A stretch of DNA of 64,000 bases from Paramacrobiotus metropolitanus (GCF_019649055.1 NW_026570273.1:806001-870000); one strand, 5' to 3'; shown: positions 11,235 to 24,155, counted from the first letter of the stretch. The notes: a model not told the origin generated them from the letters alone. Numbers and translations are program-made.

Positions 11235-12606
11235 TTATTTGTAGAATTTATATGTCCCTTCCGACGTGGATCGTTTTGGAAAGGAATACGGCTCCAAAAT
11301 CGAACCGAACTGTTCGCTTGGGTACTTGTACTTGTTTCCCGGACGTTCGAGAACAGGGCGTTCACCAATTTCAGCATAGAACTTGTTATAATCAATGTGC
11401 TCAACGGGGGGACGATGCGACCACAGCACATTCGCTCGCTCGATCATCTCTGCCAGATCTGGAACCAAATCCTTCGAAACATTTGACAATTTTCGTTGGA
11501 TAAAGTATCCCCGGTCCGGAGTGCCCTCCGGATTAAAAGCGCTGCAAAAAAATATTCAAACTGGTGCTTAAGTTCAATACGCTTCCATCAGGTGAACGAT
11601 GTCATACGATATGCAATAGGGCAACAGTTTAGTTTTTTTGGCACCAACCTCGAGGCAGGGGTTTCTTGCATCGCACTAGCTAGTTTTTTAATTTTATCCT
11701 GTGCGCATTTGAATATGATACCGTTGTAAGGAAACACTATTCGATCGCCGCCGTACTCGAACTTGTAAACATGGGCATACAAACATTTTTTGGTGCCCTC
11801 CAGAAGTCTCCTGATTCGACTTTCGGATACTGCAACACAAGATTTATTCCAGCTTTAGCAAACCAGAATCGTACTGAAGATTTATTAGGTAGTAAACGTC
11901 CAGAGAAGCTAGAATATGCAGTAAGTTGTCTCTGATCTGTCCATTTTTAATTCAGTGTTTTCCCCTTTTTAGCCACCTTAACCGCTCTTTGTATTGTGTA
12001 TATTTTAGGATGCCAGAATTTACGGGAATTAATTATTACCTAATTAGAGCCTGCTAGAAAGTCTTTGGATGCTGGTTCGGATATCCGATTTTATAGTTTA
12101 CAAAAATACAAATCTTTTAGTAATTAAAATATGAGCAAAACCGAAGCATTTTTAAAACCACATACTACAGTAAGTCAGTAGTGGAAGACAATTTACGCTT
12201 AGAAACTCAGGTTTCGAATTAACGATCGAGATTGGCAAATCATTTAGGTCGTGTTAACAGCGAAATCCCGTATCCTATTACCTTCCACTTTTCTCGTTAA
12301 ATAAACTGGGTTGTAAATGTTCATCATTTGCAACATTTATGCAGCTTTTTCAGTACACGTTGGATTTACCTCTCCGGCTTTAAAGCAACAATATTTCGGC
12401 AAATCTTACTGCTATGCTCAAGACCTGTTACTATTATTATGACGAAAACTACACCACCTACCCGTAGTAAGAAGCAGCACATAATCAGAAGAAATAGGCC
12501 GCTGCGCTACTTTCGCAGCACCGCGGGGAGTAGCCGCTGTAAAGGTCACCAACATTACAAGTCCAAAGACACTCAGAATCGCCAAACGTGGAAAGTATGT
12601 ACTCAT
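11235..12606 (-). CDS. Family C secreted protein, copy C5
   Basis: Minus-strand exons are 12606-12462, 11829 to about 11643, and 11541-11235. Exon 1 encodes a signal peptide (MSTYFPRLAILSVFGLVMLV) and ends ISSDYVLLLTTG at a GTAGG donor, phase 1. Exon 2 carries the family core CLYAHVYKF and NGIIFKC. Exon 3 carries GYFIQRKLS, a HIDYNKFY motif and the SFPKRS tail. The frame of exon 3 is fixed by homology and needs two bases from exon 2, but after RLV the sequence offers no clean GT donor in that phase (GT|GCCAAA). Unlike the + strand copies, exon 2 does not stop right after the Val. No B/C promoter module was found: a LINE tail begins 112 bp upstream of the ATG. The function is unknown and secretion is inferred. 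Confidence 0.68.
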
Positions 12607-12691
12607 ATAATATGTGCTGTATCGGGAAGTACACATCTTTAGATATAGTACGGGAAAGTATGTACTCATATAATATGTGCTGTATCGGGAA
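12590..12691. repeat. Short tandem duplication at the C5 start codon
   Basis: A stretch of about 39 bp beginning GGAAAGTATGTACTCATA occurs at about 12590-12629 and again at about 12652-12691. On the minus strand it duplicates the start codon and first codons of C5 (STYYMSTYFP), giving an alternative upstream start. The inner ATG at 12606 is preferred because it leads directly into the signal peptide. Confidence 0.7.
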
Positions 12692-12717
12692 TACACTACA
12701 GCAGATTAAGTTACATA

Positions 12718-13545
12718 AATCGACTATTTAGATACTTCCATTCTGGTGCAAGAATTAAATTATTCGAAGCTTTGGTTTTATCAGTGATCGATTATTGTGC
12801 CTCCTGCGTCCACCCAGTGTTAAAGACGTCCAGCGATACGGTAGAAAAGTGCCAAAAACGTTTTACAAAAACTTTGCTACTAGGAAATGATCCGGCAAAC
12901 TACGAAGAACGTTTAAAAGAGCTGCAGTGGGACAGTCTAAAATTACGTCGCATTAAGAAAGCGCTGATGTTTATTTATAAACTGAAGTTTGGCAAAGTGC
13001 CTTTGGGTGACCTTTGCATCCTTCCTTTGTTTGGTTGGTTCGGTTGCTGCGCTTGAATCTGTTGCAGGTAATACTCGGCATCACGCTCGGCTGACTCAAC
13101 ATCCATTTCCGATTGCACCGGCTCCAACGTCTATATGTGGTACAACGGTGACCGCCGTCCATGGATCTCACCTAAACGAAATGACTACCTTGTGGAACGA
13201 ACTCTCTTTTCCTGTGGAATCCTACCGGTCAACTTCCACGTTCCAGGCCGAACTGGATCGCGTTGACTGGGACAACCTTGCATGGATTAAGAAGCATCCT
13301 TTGTTTGTTAAAGATACTTAGATTTTTGGCTGCCCCATAGCTTGTTTCAGTTTTAAGTCGTACGAATTTTTTTCGATGCTGGTGGTAGTTTTATTTCCTT
13401 AATTAATGTACCGCATACTCCTAAACTCCTACTGTCATGATGTCACGCTTTTGTTTTCTTATTTCGAATTTTTCTGTCTTAGCTTAAAAGGAGGCGACGC
13501 CTCGTAGCAAAGGACAATAAACCAGTTATTATTATTATTGTACGA
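12718..13545 (+). mobile_element. 5'-truncated LINE tail (CR1/L2-like reverse transcriptase C-terminus)
   Basis: The reading frame from 12718 gives NRLFRYFHSG, LVLSVIDYC, VEKCQKRFTK, YEERLKELQWDSLKLRRIK and YKLKFGKV, the familiar end of CR1/L2-type reverse transcriptases. The frame shifts between about 13000 and 13075, then resumes with TTLWNELSFPVESYRSTSTF and ends at 13321. The 3' end closes with an ATT microsatellite (attattattattg) near 13530-13541. The element is truncated and frameshifted and therefore dead. Confidence 0.75.
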
Positions 13546-14690
13546 GTATCTTTTATCTGCACAAATCGCAACACGAGGACACGCTAAGTATACGTGATAG
13601 ACTAGAAACCAGCGAGAATAAGTGACAACAAATCACGTGTTGTGCACCACACAATTCACTTTATTTTTGATTTCATACGCGAACAAACCGAGAAGGTACA
13701 GGCTTGGGCAATTTACGGAACACTGACAGCAGCGACTCGCTTACAACATTTACAGGGCATATTTTTCCCGTTCTATCCACATTTTTTGCGTCACCGTCGA
13801 CATTTTGGTACAGCAGCTTTGCGCAACCGAAATGAAAAATAGCTAAACAAGGTCCAGGCCGGACAAAAGTCACTCGAAAAATCTGCAAGTGCAAATGTAC
13901 AAAACTCTGCTACCGGAAATCCACTTTATACGCTGCACGAAGTCCGCCTACGTTCTTAATTCGGTGCGGTTGCCATCCTGTCGTCCACGGCACCGCAACA
14001 ATTCGCCAAAGACCGCTAGTCCCATGACATTTTGGTCGGCGACATTTCACGGCATGGTAATTTCGCCGCGCGACGTTACGTCGCGGGACATTTAGTCGGC
14101 ATGTAGGACTTCATGACGCAAGACATTCCCGTCGTATGACAGTTTTGACGAAGAGACATTTCGATCAAAGCGGTTTGGTGAGCTGACTAAGAATTTAATA
14201 CAGGACTTGAAGAAGTGGAAAATTGAAATCGACCAGTCAGTCCGCAGTTAAAGAACCGAGCAGCAAAGTCACCAAGCAGTTTTCAACAAGAGACTATCCA
14301 ATACACATTATTGCCAGGATCACATTCAAAAGAGATGCGCGTGCTTGTGGTAAAATGATCACAGGATTCACATTGTAGAAGTGCATTGTTCTGCGTAACA
14401 TTGTGCTAGGCCGCATATTCTCCACAATATTTCACTTAAATTGCAATTGTTCCCGATTACACCACTGGGTTCTGAGAAAAATTACTGTAAACAAATTTAG
14501 TCGTTTGGTCTGTGAGCACAAGCACATTAAAACTGCACAAAAAATGGTAGTATTCACTCGGAAACCTCGCTCCGACATCGGTAAGCGTAGGAAAGGAAGC
14601 AAGAGGAAAATGGATTACTTAAGCAGATGGAAACAATGCCTTGTAGTTGCTACTAGTTGGTTTTACATTTGAGGAAGCCTACAGAAACAT
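13546..14690. other. Intergenic with GACATTT-type repeats
   Basis: From about 14025 to 14165 a degenerate motif of the form GACATTT plus a GTCG-like half recurs about six times on alternating backgrounds (gacattttggtcg, gacatttcacgg, gacatttagtcgg, gacattcccgtcg, gacatttcgatc). The remainder holds no supported gene. Near 14510-14630 it resembles sequence upstream of other E genes. Confidence 0.35.
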
Positions 14691-14842
14691 ACAGCCGGTA
14701 CGGTACGGCTACAGTCAGCATGCAAATCATTATTTTAAGATCATCCGCCGTACTCGTACACAGTGACTAGAAGTAGGAACCAGTCCATTGGACACGTTAC
14801 TACAAAAAGTGATGCGCACTGCAAGCATTGCGTGCTGTTGAA

Positions 14843-14873
14843 TTATCGATCCAAAGAACTCTTGCACAGCACC
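14843..14873 (+). promoter_or_regulatory. Family E upstream motif, E1
   Basis: TTATCGATCCAAAGAACTC followed by TTGCACAGCACC, 160 bp before the E1 ATG. The same motif occurs 148-162 bp before every E start. Confidence 0.6.
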
Positions 14874-15002
14874 ACAGGCACCAACCCACTCATACTTGCA
14901 CCGGAGCCCAGTTTCATCGGCAGATGGCTAAAATTGCAGCATGTAGAGTAGGCAACTACAAACAATCTTTATAGAACAAAAAAGTCAATCACATTGAACA
15001 TT

Positions 15003-18000
15003 ATGCCAGATAAGCTGTACAATTACTTCGCTTATGTTAGATTTACAGTGGATGTGGTGAAGGAAGGCGTGATACAGCGGGGATATGTTACGGATATCGC
15101 TGACGATGGACTCATCATCGACTTCCATCATAATGGCCCATTGTCAACGGAAGTGGTTAAGTTCTCATGTATCCGCATACTGCCATCCAAAACATTTGCC
15201 GCCGACCGTTATCTTGAACCAGTCCGAATGGGCTCAGAGGTAGAGGTACTTCTTCGAGACACAGTGTAAGTCACTGCAATTTTTATCGTTACATTAATTG
15301 TATCATGATGCGAATTGCAAAACTACGAAGTGGTCGTATTTTCCAATGGTAGAGCTCAACCTCTGACCTGGAGAAAGGCCACTTTTGTGGGACTGGTACC
15401 TGACTATGGAAATAAGATGGTGCCAGACGAAGAGGGTGCCCAGTTCTCCTTGGTCCGACTGCAATCCAGGAATCCATTCTCTTTGGCCGTTGTAACTAAT
15501 CTGTGGCCGCCATTCGTAGCCAGTGATATACGTATCCGCCAGAAGCGACTTTGGCGAACGATCTCATCGAAATCCTTCAGCAAAGTGACAGTGCCGTACA
15601 CATCATATTCATGTACGAAGGCCGATTGTCCGTTTCCAAAATCTCCTCTTTTCTTTTATATGAAGCACATCGACGTTATTACCAAATTGGTCTGGCTAGA
15701 AGGGACTGGTACGCTTCTTCTGTCCGCTGACGATGTTAGTGTAACCGTGCTCTCCAGCCATAAAACTAAACGACTGCCCAAAATATTCCATCGATTGGTT
15801 TTCCACTTGTGCGACCAGTTTATGGAGCGATACATTACAAAAGGTTTGGTTTAAATCTTACTTTTCTTGTGAAGCGGATACGTATTGCTGCAAGCAAACA
15901 AAAGTAGATGTTGATCACCCTTTTACCTGGACAGAGTGGACAGAAACCCTTACTTAAAATTCTTAAGAAATCCAGTAATTCCAGTTTGCGGCACTAAATT
16001 CTTACTTCTGTTAATAAAATAAAACAACCATAACTTTTTTAAACTGCTCTGTCACAACTCACAAGTATCCTGTATGATACTGTAGTTTTATACGGGTCTG
16101 TCTTTTGAAAATAGGGGGTACCACTCGTAAGGAGATATGGCGCACAAACGCGATCCAAAAGCTACTGTTTTTTCCCAAATGGTTGGCTTCGAAATCAAGT
16201 GTCGCCGGTACGTTAAATCGAAATAACGAAGTTTTAACCTTCGCACTCAGTTTCCTGGTGTACAACAGAATCGGAAAAAGCATGTACCGATATGTTCTCG
16301 ATATTAATAATTAGCTTTTAGTACCTTTCAAAACTGGGGCAATTAGAAGATTTTACCGGGTTCTCTGTAAACACTTTCTCCGCCTTTTCTCGTGACAACA
16401 ATTACAGACAAGAAAAAAACCTAATTTATGAAGACCAATGGTTGCAGCAAGGATAATCTCCACGATAGGTAAGGAGCGACAAGTGGCCCGTTACCGTAGT
16501 AGTTGCCAAAAGAATAGCAAAACAACACTGCTGCGTCATCTGTACAGTTAAATTAAACGGGTTGTTGCTGCTGTATAATAGCTTACGTCTGCGACGAGCG
16601 GGACTCAGGAGTAATCTGCACAAGGTCGAAGACTACTCTGTCTGCTCATAACAAAAAAGCTTCCAATGGTGATTTGCAGGTGCCCTGATTTTTAAGGGCT
16701 TAACTCAGGATCTCGAGGTGTTTCCGACATTACATGCTCTACCAGACGTACTGCTGCGGGAGACATTACAAAGTATCGACAGGATATCACAAGATAGATG
16801 GGCTCTGAAATGGTAAGTAGTAATTGCAAAGTTATCGGTGATTGCCGTGCTTAATTCGATTGTTATAAAAACCAACGCAGCGCATCGAGGCTATAAAATC
16901 ACCTTGCAATTGCCTTTGTAAAATTTAGTTCGAGAGTAAACTTCACGCGTACGTAACCAAGAAATCCGTCCAGACCGATGGATTGTTAGCCGGGCAAGTT
17001 TACAGTTCCGCTGGCAAAAGCATTCGAGTTTAGAGTTTTCACACTTACCAAAATTGTGAAGCATTCCGATCAGGAGTTTGACCTGGATGGTTTTGGCGAA
17101 GCATGCGTATAATCATACTAAGATCGTATGTTCTGCTAGACTTCATATTTTTAGGAGCGCCGGAATGTTTTGCCGGCTTCAAATTACTAGCAAATGTTTG
17201 TACATGTTACAGTGTCTGCCGGAGATGGTACAGGCTTCAGTCAAGTCCCCTGGCAAAGAAATGTGTAATCCTGGAAGCTCCGGACCGCATACGCAATCAT
17301 CCGGTACAACTGGCTAATGCAATGCTTAAGCACACAACTCCATCGACACGGAGCCTACTTCTGATGCAGTTTTCTCCCAACCACAGTTACACGGCCATAC
17401 GATTAATCAAAGAAATGCAGTTGCATTTAGAGTTTTATGTATCCTACCGGAGTACAGACAGAGTACACTGGCGCAGTCAAATCCACGACCTTGAGGATGA
17501 ACTGGCATTCTATCCCTCAGTCAGCAATCTCCAAATTTCCTGCTCAATGAAATCGAAGAGCGGCGAACGACTTACGTTAGGTACATACATTGATAAAATA
17601 CTAGCATACTTTCAAATATAAGTGTGTACCATATCAATACTTCCGTCAATGATGTTAAACGATGATCACAGAAATAATCGTGGCAGCGTCGGACGGAATA
17701 AATTGTCTGCTGAACCGTTTGGGCGGTGGTTGGGTCTACTGTTGCACGACTAAAATCATGGTTGACACAGTTAAGGGAATTTCGCGTGTGCTCGATGCGC
17801 TAAATCTCCGCTGTTTCACACACGGCAAGCTATCTGAGGCCGTGGACTGTCAACAATATTGGCAATGGGAAGAAGGAGAACGGTTGAAGAATGATATGCA
17901 GCGGTGGCCTATATGTTCAGCAGCTTTTGAAGCTTTAACGAGAGGGTTTGAGAATTACTGTCCACCAAGCGAGTCGTACTCGTATTGTCAGGAAACTGGA

Positions 18001-18102
18001 TTCCACCCAGACATTCTGAAAGTGCTGATCCGTAAGCCTCGTTTGGTGGGAGAAGAACATTTTAGTTCATGCGGCGTTCAGAGTTGGCTTCGATTTACTT
18101 AA
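15003..18102 (+). CDS. Family E F-box protein with Tudor/Agenet-like N-terminus, copy E1
   Basis: Six exons: 15003-15265, 15353-15843, 16115-16207, 16680-16812, 17213-17580 and 17672-18102. They total 1779 nt (592 aa) with phases 2,1,1,2,1, identical in all copies. Residues of about 8-75 (VQRGYVTD-type, here VIQRGYVTDIADDGLIIDF) and 80-130 (PLTWRKATFVGLVPDYG) resemble tandem Tudor/Agenet strands as in FMRP-type proteins, by eye only. Exon 3 carries LLFFPKWLA. The F-box spans the exon 4/5 junction (LPDVLLRETLQSIDRI, then VCRRWYRLQSS). Exon 6 has WVYCCTTKIM, ALNLRC and CGVQSWLRF. F-box proteins recruit substrates to SCF ubiquitin ligases, so the N-terminus may bind the target. All exons are open with canonical splice sites, so this copy looks functional. 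Confidence 0.82.
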
Positions 18103-18885
18103 CTTTTCTAGTTTACTGTTATGTATTTGGAACAACGGAGAGAGCGGCAACTTTAACTGAATTATTTACTACATACGATTAGCTGTTTGTTTATCTGCAG
18201 TGTATCTGGGTTTTTGAAATAAAAATGCGACATTAAACCCATGTACAGATCTTGTCATATGAATGATATCAGTATTTGATAGGTTAACATGGAGCTTGAT
18301 CAAATTAGAGTAATGAGTATATCGTTTTTACTCATATCTCCGGTTTTCGTGTTCGAAGCTTGTGACCGGCACAGCATTTCCACATTAAGGACTTGTGTAC
18401 GGTGTAAAAGGGTGTGAAAGGGTGTGTATCACTGTACGGAGTGGTCACCTAACAGAAAACAATAAAACAAGCGTTCCGTAACAGATCCCCCCAAATCACA
18501 ACAATTAACTTCCGTTACTGTCTTGCCCGGGAATAGTGTTCATTACACATATCACAGCTTTGCCTGTGTGAATTATCCATTACCGTAATACGGGCAGTTT
18601 TACTTGCTATTTCAAGGCACTTTTGTTAGCAAAATCTGCATAAGCGAGCGGCGCTTGGTAAAACCCAATGGTATTAGTAGTACATACCGGTATTTTGTGA
18701 GCAGTTATATTTTATTAGATAGCATTATGATTTTAAGTACTGTCTTCAGCGTTGGCAAACGTTTATGTACTGTATTATGCATACTGGAAATAAGAGGTAC
18801 GACGAACGCATTTCCCCTTATATTGTTAACTACCGTAATACAAGCCAGTGTTTGTAGCGCACCTGTTAACTTTTGCTAGTTATGA
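18103..18885. other. Intergenic between E1 and C1
   Basis: No supported gene. From about 18895 the sequence becomes the conserved distal upstream block of family C (TTTTGCAGAAACACTCGAAT), about 500 bp before the C1 start. Confidence 0.35.
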
Positions 18886-19128
18886 AATGCAGAAACTTTA
18901 ACATCATCATTTTGCAGAAACACTCGAATGGGTACATTCTTAGAGTTTTCGACTTCGTAATTCTTTCCAGAAGCATGGTCAGGTGGCAAATGCGTAAATG
19001 CAGACTAAGTTGCAGCGTTGAATAAACGCATAATTGAGATCTAAAAATAATTCTGTTTAAATTGCAGCTGTAATCATTTATTAATGCATTCGATCCGACT
19101 AAAATTTTCTCCATTTCAGCGTCGTCTG

Positions 19129-19225
19129 GCCACTTGAAGACGTTTTTCCTAAAACAATGTTCGACTGCAGCGTATTAGTTCGGCAGAAGCGCAGTCAGCA
19201 TTACCAGTATCAGCGGTTGGCGGAC
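19129..19225 (+). promoter_or_regulatory. B/C-family promoter module for C1
   Basis: CCACTTGAAGACGTTTTTCC, AATGTTCGACTGCAG, TTCGGCAGAAGCGCAGTCAG and CATTACCAGTATCAGCGG occur in order. The core is about 215 bp before the ATG. A TATA-like gaatataagcg follows near 19266. Confidence 0.7.
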
Positions 19226-19406
19226 CGGGAAATGAAAAAGTGATTGGTGCCAAGATTTGTATTTGAATATAAGCGAGGTTCATCTGCGTTTCTGCTTGTG
19301 ATTCAATTCAGTTTATCCTAGAGCTTGTAATTCGGTCCGTGGTATTTTAGTTGGTGCTCTAAAGATTATTGATTGTTACCTGTTTCACTGCACACCAGCC
19401 ATCAAA

Positions 19407-20824
19407 ATGCTTACAAGTTTATCGATTTTTGGTATTTTTGGGTTGATGATTCTGGTGACCTTTACTGGGGTGCACTGCGGTGCTGCGATATCGAGGCAGG
19501 AGTCTTCTGAATATGTGCTGCTTATTACTTCGGGTAAGTCGTATGCATTTCAATCTGAAAAGTTAGGGCACATCAAACTTTACGATAGAGTTTTGACTAC
19601 ATAAATTGAAGTTGTTTTGAAATGCCACCCGGTAGCTCCTTTATTAACGAGCGTATACAAAACGAACATCCTGCAGTAACAATTATGTAAAGTGCACAAA
19701 TGACGAATACTTCCAGTTCGGTTTGATTAATGAGAACTTAGAAGCGAGCAGGTACGCGACCTGATGATAATTATTCTATCACTACCAGTAGAATTGCTAA
19801 GTGATTTATAAACCTGACTATCTGAAAGGGAGAACGGCAGTTGCTCAGCTGGGCTAAATTACAAAGTACTCGTATTATGGCTAATAATTACCTGTTTTAC
19901 AGACGTATAGCATAGCAGCTTTTACGATACTTCGATTGATTTTGCTTATATTTATGTACTTCAAGTTATTTTAAGTTTGTGGTTCATAAATAATTAACTA
20001 AAGTACCATTACAAAAAGAACGCCTCAAATCAGATGATGATGTACCCGTGTTAATTTCAATAAATCATTTTCGAATTTATGCAAAAAGCCAGATATAAGC
20101 AACAAAAAGGATATAAAAGTGAATGGCCGAGAAAACAACGGTCGTTGCGCATGTGGATTTCTTGAGAATTTCTTAGATTTCTTAATACGATGGTCGTGTA
20201 CCCAGTTCATGCCGTACTGTGTAAAGGAAACATCTATTGAAGAACCATGTATTGCAGACGACGGCAATCGGATCAATTTCCGCTTCGATCGCACGCAAGG
20301 ATTTCAGTACGCCCATGTGTACAAGTACATATGGAGCACAATCAGCAAATCGACCTTCCACGGTTTCATATTCAAATGCTCAAAAGAGAAACTTCCAGAG
20401 CTAGTTGACACGATAAAGGAAAAGATTTCCTTCAAGTTGGTGTGACGAGCTATGGCTTTATTTGTTAATTTGTCAGAAAGTCCAACTGTCACAAAACATA
20501 TTAAAATTAACAATAACAGTTTTAAGCATGCTCTACAGGGCTTTGGGTGAAAAGGATGTTCCGCACCACGCCTATTTTATCCACGGAAAATTGTCGAGTG
20601 TTCCAGACAAGCTGGCTCCAAAATTGAGTGAAATGATCCATCGTGCAGACAGACAGTGGGAAAACCGTGACCACATCGATTATACGAGTTTCTATTATGG
20701 TATGCCGGAACGCACGGTTATCACTCTGGAGCAGGCCCCAAGATTGGAGTTCGCTAAGTATCTGGAGCCGGAAAACTTTCCAAAGGTATCCCTGTCGAAG
20801 CGAATAAAGAATATTTTCGGGTAG
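19407..20824 (+). CDS. Family C secreted protein, copy C1
   Basis: Exons are 19407-19533, 20258-20441 and 20539-20824. Exon 1 is a signal peptide (MLTSLSIFGIFGLMILVTF) plus SSEYVLLITSG, with a GTAAG donor in phase 1. Exon 2 carries GFQYAHVYKY and HGFIFKC. Here the end of exon 2 allows splicing in the phase exon 3 needs (GT|GTGACG), giving 597 nt (198 aa). Exon 3 holds AYFIHGKLSSVPDKLAP, a HIDYTSFY motif and LEPENFPK. If the donor is ignored, the frame ends at once (FKLV then stop TGA at 20443-20445). The function is unknown. Secretion is inferred from the N-terminus, and the mature protein has no Cys pattern or catalytic motif I recognise. Confidence 0.75.
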
Positions 20825-21466
20825 CGGGAAGTATGACGGCGACATACGTTATTTCTCCGAAACTGTACCTGTCCAAACTGTTCCCTACACGAACTAACCA
20901 GCAACTTGGCCCAACCAGTCTTCTGCTCATATTATTACTAGCTCATGAAGCCATATTATTAATCTTTATTGCCAGTTAACGAAATAGTGTCTACATCTCA
21001 ACGCCTTACAATCCTGTTGAGCCGGTTTTCTTTTAATGCGGTGATGGTCGTCAGGTGTTTATAAAACAGAAGCATATCTTCTTTACAATATCTGTAATGT
21101 CGAATAGTTGAATAAATGTTTGATTTCGTTAGATCTAGTTCTAAATTAAGAATTTGACAGTGTATGACAATTCGAGGATTTCGAGCTACAAAAAGATGGT
21201 TGTTTACGGATAAGACCTAAACTCATTTACTCCCAAACTTGTACAAGCAAATGCCGTTTAAACTTAAAACTCAGATATCCGATAGCTAGAACAAATAAAG
21301 AAACTCCTCTCGCTGTTTTGAGCAACTAACAGTTCCCAGAACAGAAGCCGCATTACCTCGTTGAATTTCAACACTAACACGCTGCCACAAAAATTCCGTA
21401 GCACACACTTCTCCTGTTCGCAACTTTACGAATACGTTTATATAAGTTCACAACAGGATACAATCT
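20825..21466. other. 3' flank of C1, no supported gene
   Basis: The first 300 bp resemble the 3' flanks of C2 to C4 (gctcatga/gctcctag followed by cttaattg-like and gtaacg stretches), so they are probably UTR. Nothing else was seen. Confidence 0.35.
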
Positions 21467-22301
21467 TTTACCGGGAGGCTGAACAAAATGGCCATCTGCT
21501 TTGTCATGGTGCGCTGGATCCGTCCAACACTTAATTGACGTTATCCTAGTTTCATTCGATAGAGCAATGCTTTTAACATGAAAAAGTGAAGTTAAGTCAA
21601 AATTTTCATAAGGCTGAAATTTTTTATGAATTCTTTTGTAAAATCGGCTGGGTTTAGATGATGTCCTGGAAGCGAAAACCTGAAATTACCCGTTTCTAAA
21701 TTAAAATTCTTGCTATTCAGCTAACGACATTAATGTAGCTTATTTTACTATTTCTGGTAGAGTGGTTGTTCTCGTTTTTTTGTTTCTGGTCGAGAGGTTG
21801 TTACCAGAAAGGGCAATGTGTCAGCTACATTTTAAAGTCAAATCTGCATTTTTTGGTGCATCCTGTCATGCAGCCAAAAATTGTAACCGAAAATACTCGA
21901 AAATACCAAATAAAAAACCGGCATTTTTCGAAAAAGTCACAATGTGTCTTGACTGCATAACTCGTTCAGCGTATGCAGCATGACCACAACTTTTTTTTCT
22001 ATAGAAAGAAAACGTATTTTGCTAAATGAAACAGTTAAAAATATTCAAACAGTCCGTAAGGGGAAGAAATGGCACAAGATTTTATGTTTTGCGAGCTGGG
22101 ACACGAAAGATTTGCAGACAGTTTCATTTGACATCATTGCAAAAGTCGAAGACGACTTAATTTTTTCGAAAACTTTGTTTTAGGTTTTGTGGCTAATAAA
22201 ATTCTCTATCGAATGAGCCTAAACAGTTTACGATGCGATAAAGGGTCTGCGAAAAACAAACGAAAACAGAAGACGGCCATTTTGTTCAGCCACCCGGTAA
22301 A
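21467..22301. mobile_element. MITE with long imperfect TIRs, 835 bp
   Basis: The left end reads TTTACCGGGAGGCTGAACAA and AATGGCC; the right end is its complement with few differences. A further inverted match (CATTCGATAGAG) lies about 90 bp inside each end. No transposase-like frame is present, and I found no clear target-site duplication. Confidence 0.65.
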
Positions 22302-23282
22302 TGGTCAAAATTTATAAATCATTGACAGCCTTAATTTTAATTGACTGCTGATGATCAATCAATTTCCTTCAGTTTTCGGTTCTTCGCTGCTATGGTCGCA
22401 CGTAATCAGTCGTAATTCGTGGATAGAATCTGATGTTCTTCCCCATCTTGCGGTTCCCATCGAAACGCCTACCCGCCAAGCGACAGCTAGTGTAATGGGC
22501 GATTAACGCTTAGAGCGCTTCCGGATAACGGTTTCGTTTGTCTGTCGGTTGCTCATAAAACCGTCACTATTGCATTAGCCACCGCAACACTACTCGTATT
22601 GATGTTCGTGGTTGCCGTGAAATGTTCACGGCGCAGTGCACCTTATTTGTTCAATCCCTTAATGTCGTCGTGGACGATTACGAGTAGGTATCCAAGGCCG
22701 CCGTCATTCTGGGAGCGTCAACTATCGGTGTTTTAGAACGGCAGCTGCAGAACTCTCATCGGAATCACTACGATCAAATGGTTTTGTGAGATGGCCAATT
22801 GTACAACGTTGGACTATACAATGGACACTGCAAAACTGGTTGCGCAAACGGCTTTATCGGCTATATCGATGTGCGTTCAGCCAGTTTTGCAGTCCATTGT
22901 ACGAATACCGATGCAAGCGGAAATTGGATAGCCGTGCTATGCAGAAAAGGTCGCAAACAGTGTGCGACAGAAGCATATGCGGCGCTCATAGATCATTAGC
23001 ACTGGATTCAGAACAAAGGACGACCGAAAAACTAGACTCTGGAGGCTAAAGTGTGTATTCCATATTCCAATTTTAAACATTATGTTTAATTTTAAAATTG
23101 AGTTGCAATCAGAAAACACAAATTTTGCGCGGGAACTGCGGCTGTGGATATCGTGGCTTCATATTCCCCAGTTTACTTTACTTTGCTTCCCTTCAGATAT
23201 CCTTAATAAATCCTTGCAGCTCGTACTGAAATTACCGAAAATTTAATCGGTTGGTCATCCATTGGTGGCCGTTGGTCTATCA
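22302..23282. other. Intergenic, no supported gene
   Basis: Open frames at 22786-23049 overlap in two frames and match no family here. A short inverted repeat (TACAATGGACACTGCAAAACTGG and its near complement) spans about 22823-22903. Confidence 0.3.
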
Positions 23283-23290
23283 CCTGTGAG

Positions 23291-24155
23291 TAAGGATGGT
23301 AATATCCAAGAGAAAGCCCCTGGATATGGGATATATCCAAAACGTATCCGGATATATCCAGAAATATCTTGGATATATCGTTTTCTATCCAGATATATCC
23401 AATAACATGTTTTTTTTATGAAAAAGCCTTAAAAAGGCTTAAATACTAAAATAAAAGCATCACACAACACACTAACGATCAACGCCAGATTTAGATATTA
23501 GAAGGAAACAAGAAATACACACATACTTCGACTATTCTCGACATCAAGGTTAGCCGGTTAGGGTAACTGTACATTTTGAACAACGGATCACCCACGTACT
23601 ACATAATCCAATAGTAAAAAAATAAAAGAAATAATTATTTGACGTGCCCGCCATTTCCGCCTTACCACAAACACATGCGAATCGTAGTTCCAATGCGAGC
23701 CTTAGGTTGACGGCCCCGAGTTATTAATACAAAAATTTTGTTTCAGTGTGAGATCAAACATGGTGATTTGCACATTTATGATTATTTTGCGGAGACACCA
23801 GTAGAACGTCAGATGGTATTGATGTATAGGCAAACTTGTTGATCTTAAAATTTTGTACTTCAACATACTTGAATAATTGGGTGATCCGTTTTTCAAAATA
23901 TTCAGTCAAGCTGATCCGTTGTTGAGAAAAGTCGCAGCATGTATAGCAACTTTTAAATGCCTTCGCTGGAAAAAATATGTTTATATAAAAGGATCTGTCT
24001 TATATCCGTCAATATGCTGCTGTATCTTTGTATTCACCGCATCCACCAAATATCCAAAAATATCCGTATCTTTCGAGACAGCTCGAGATATGGATATGAT
24101 ATTTGGATATTTAAGCTCTGGATACACTTTTGGATATTGGATATTACCATCCTTA
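23291..24155. mobile_element. hAT-like non-autonomous element, 865 bp
   Basis: The termini are TAAGGATGGTAATATCCAA and its complement (19 bp). They are flanked by an exact 8-bp duplication CCTGTGAG at 23283-23290 and 24156-24163. TAAGG fits the hAT terminal consensus, and 8-bp duplications are characteristic of hAT. Both subterminal regions are crowded with ATATCC/GGATAT words, probable transposase-binding repeats. No transposase is encoded. It lies in the upstream region of E2. Confidence 0.85.

Noticed and set aside
22786-23049. Overlapping frames with some Cys residues
   Set aside because: Two frames compete, no signal peptide, no module spacing like family B, and no promoter module.
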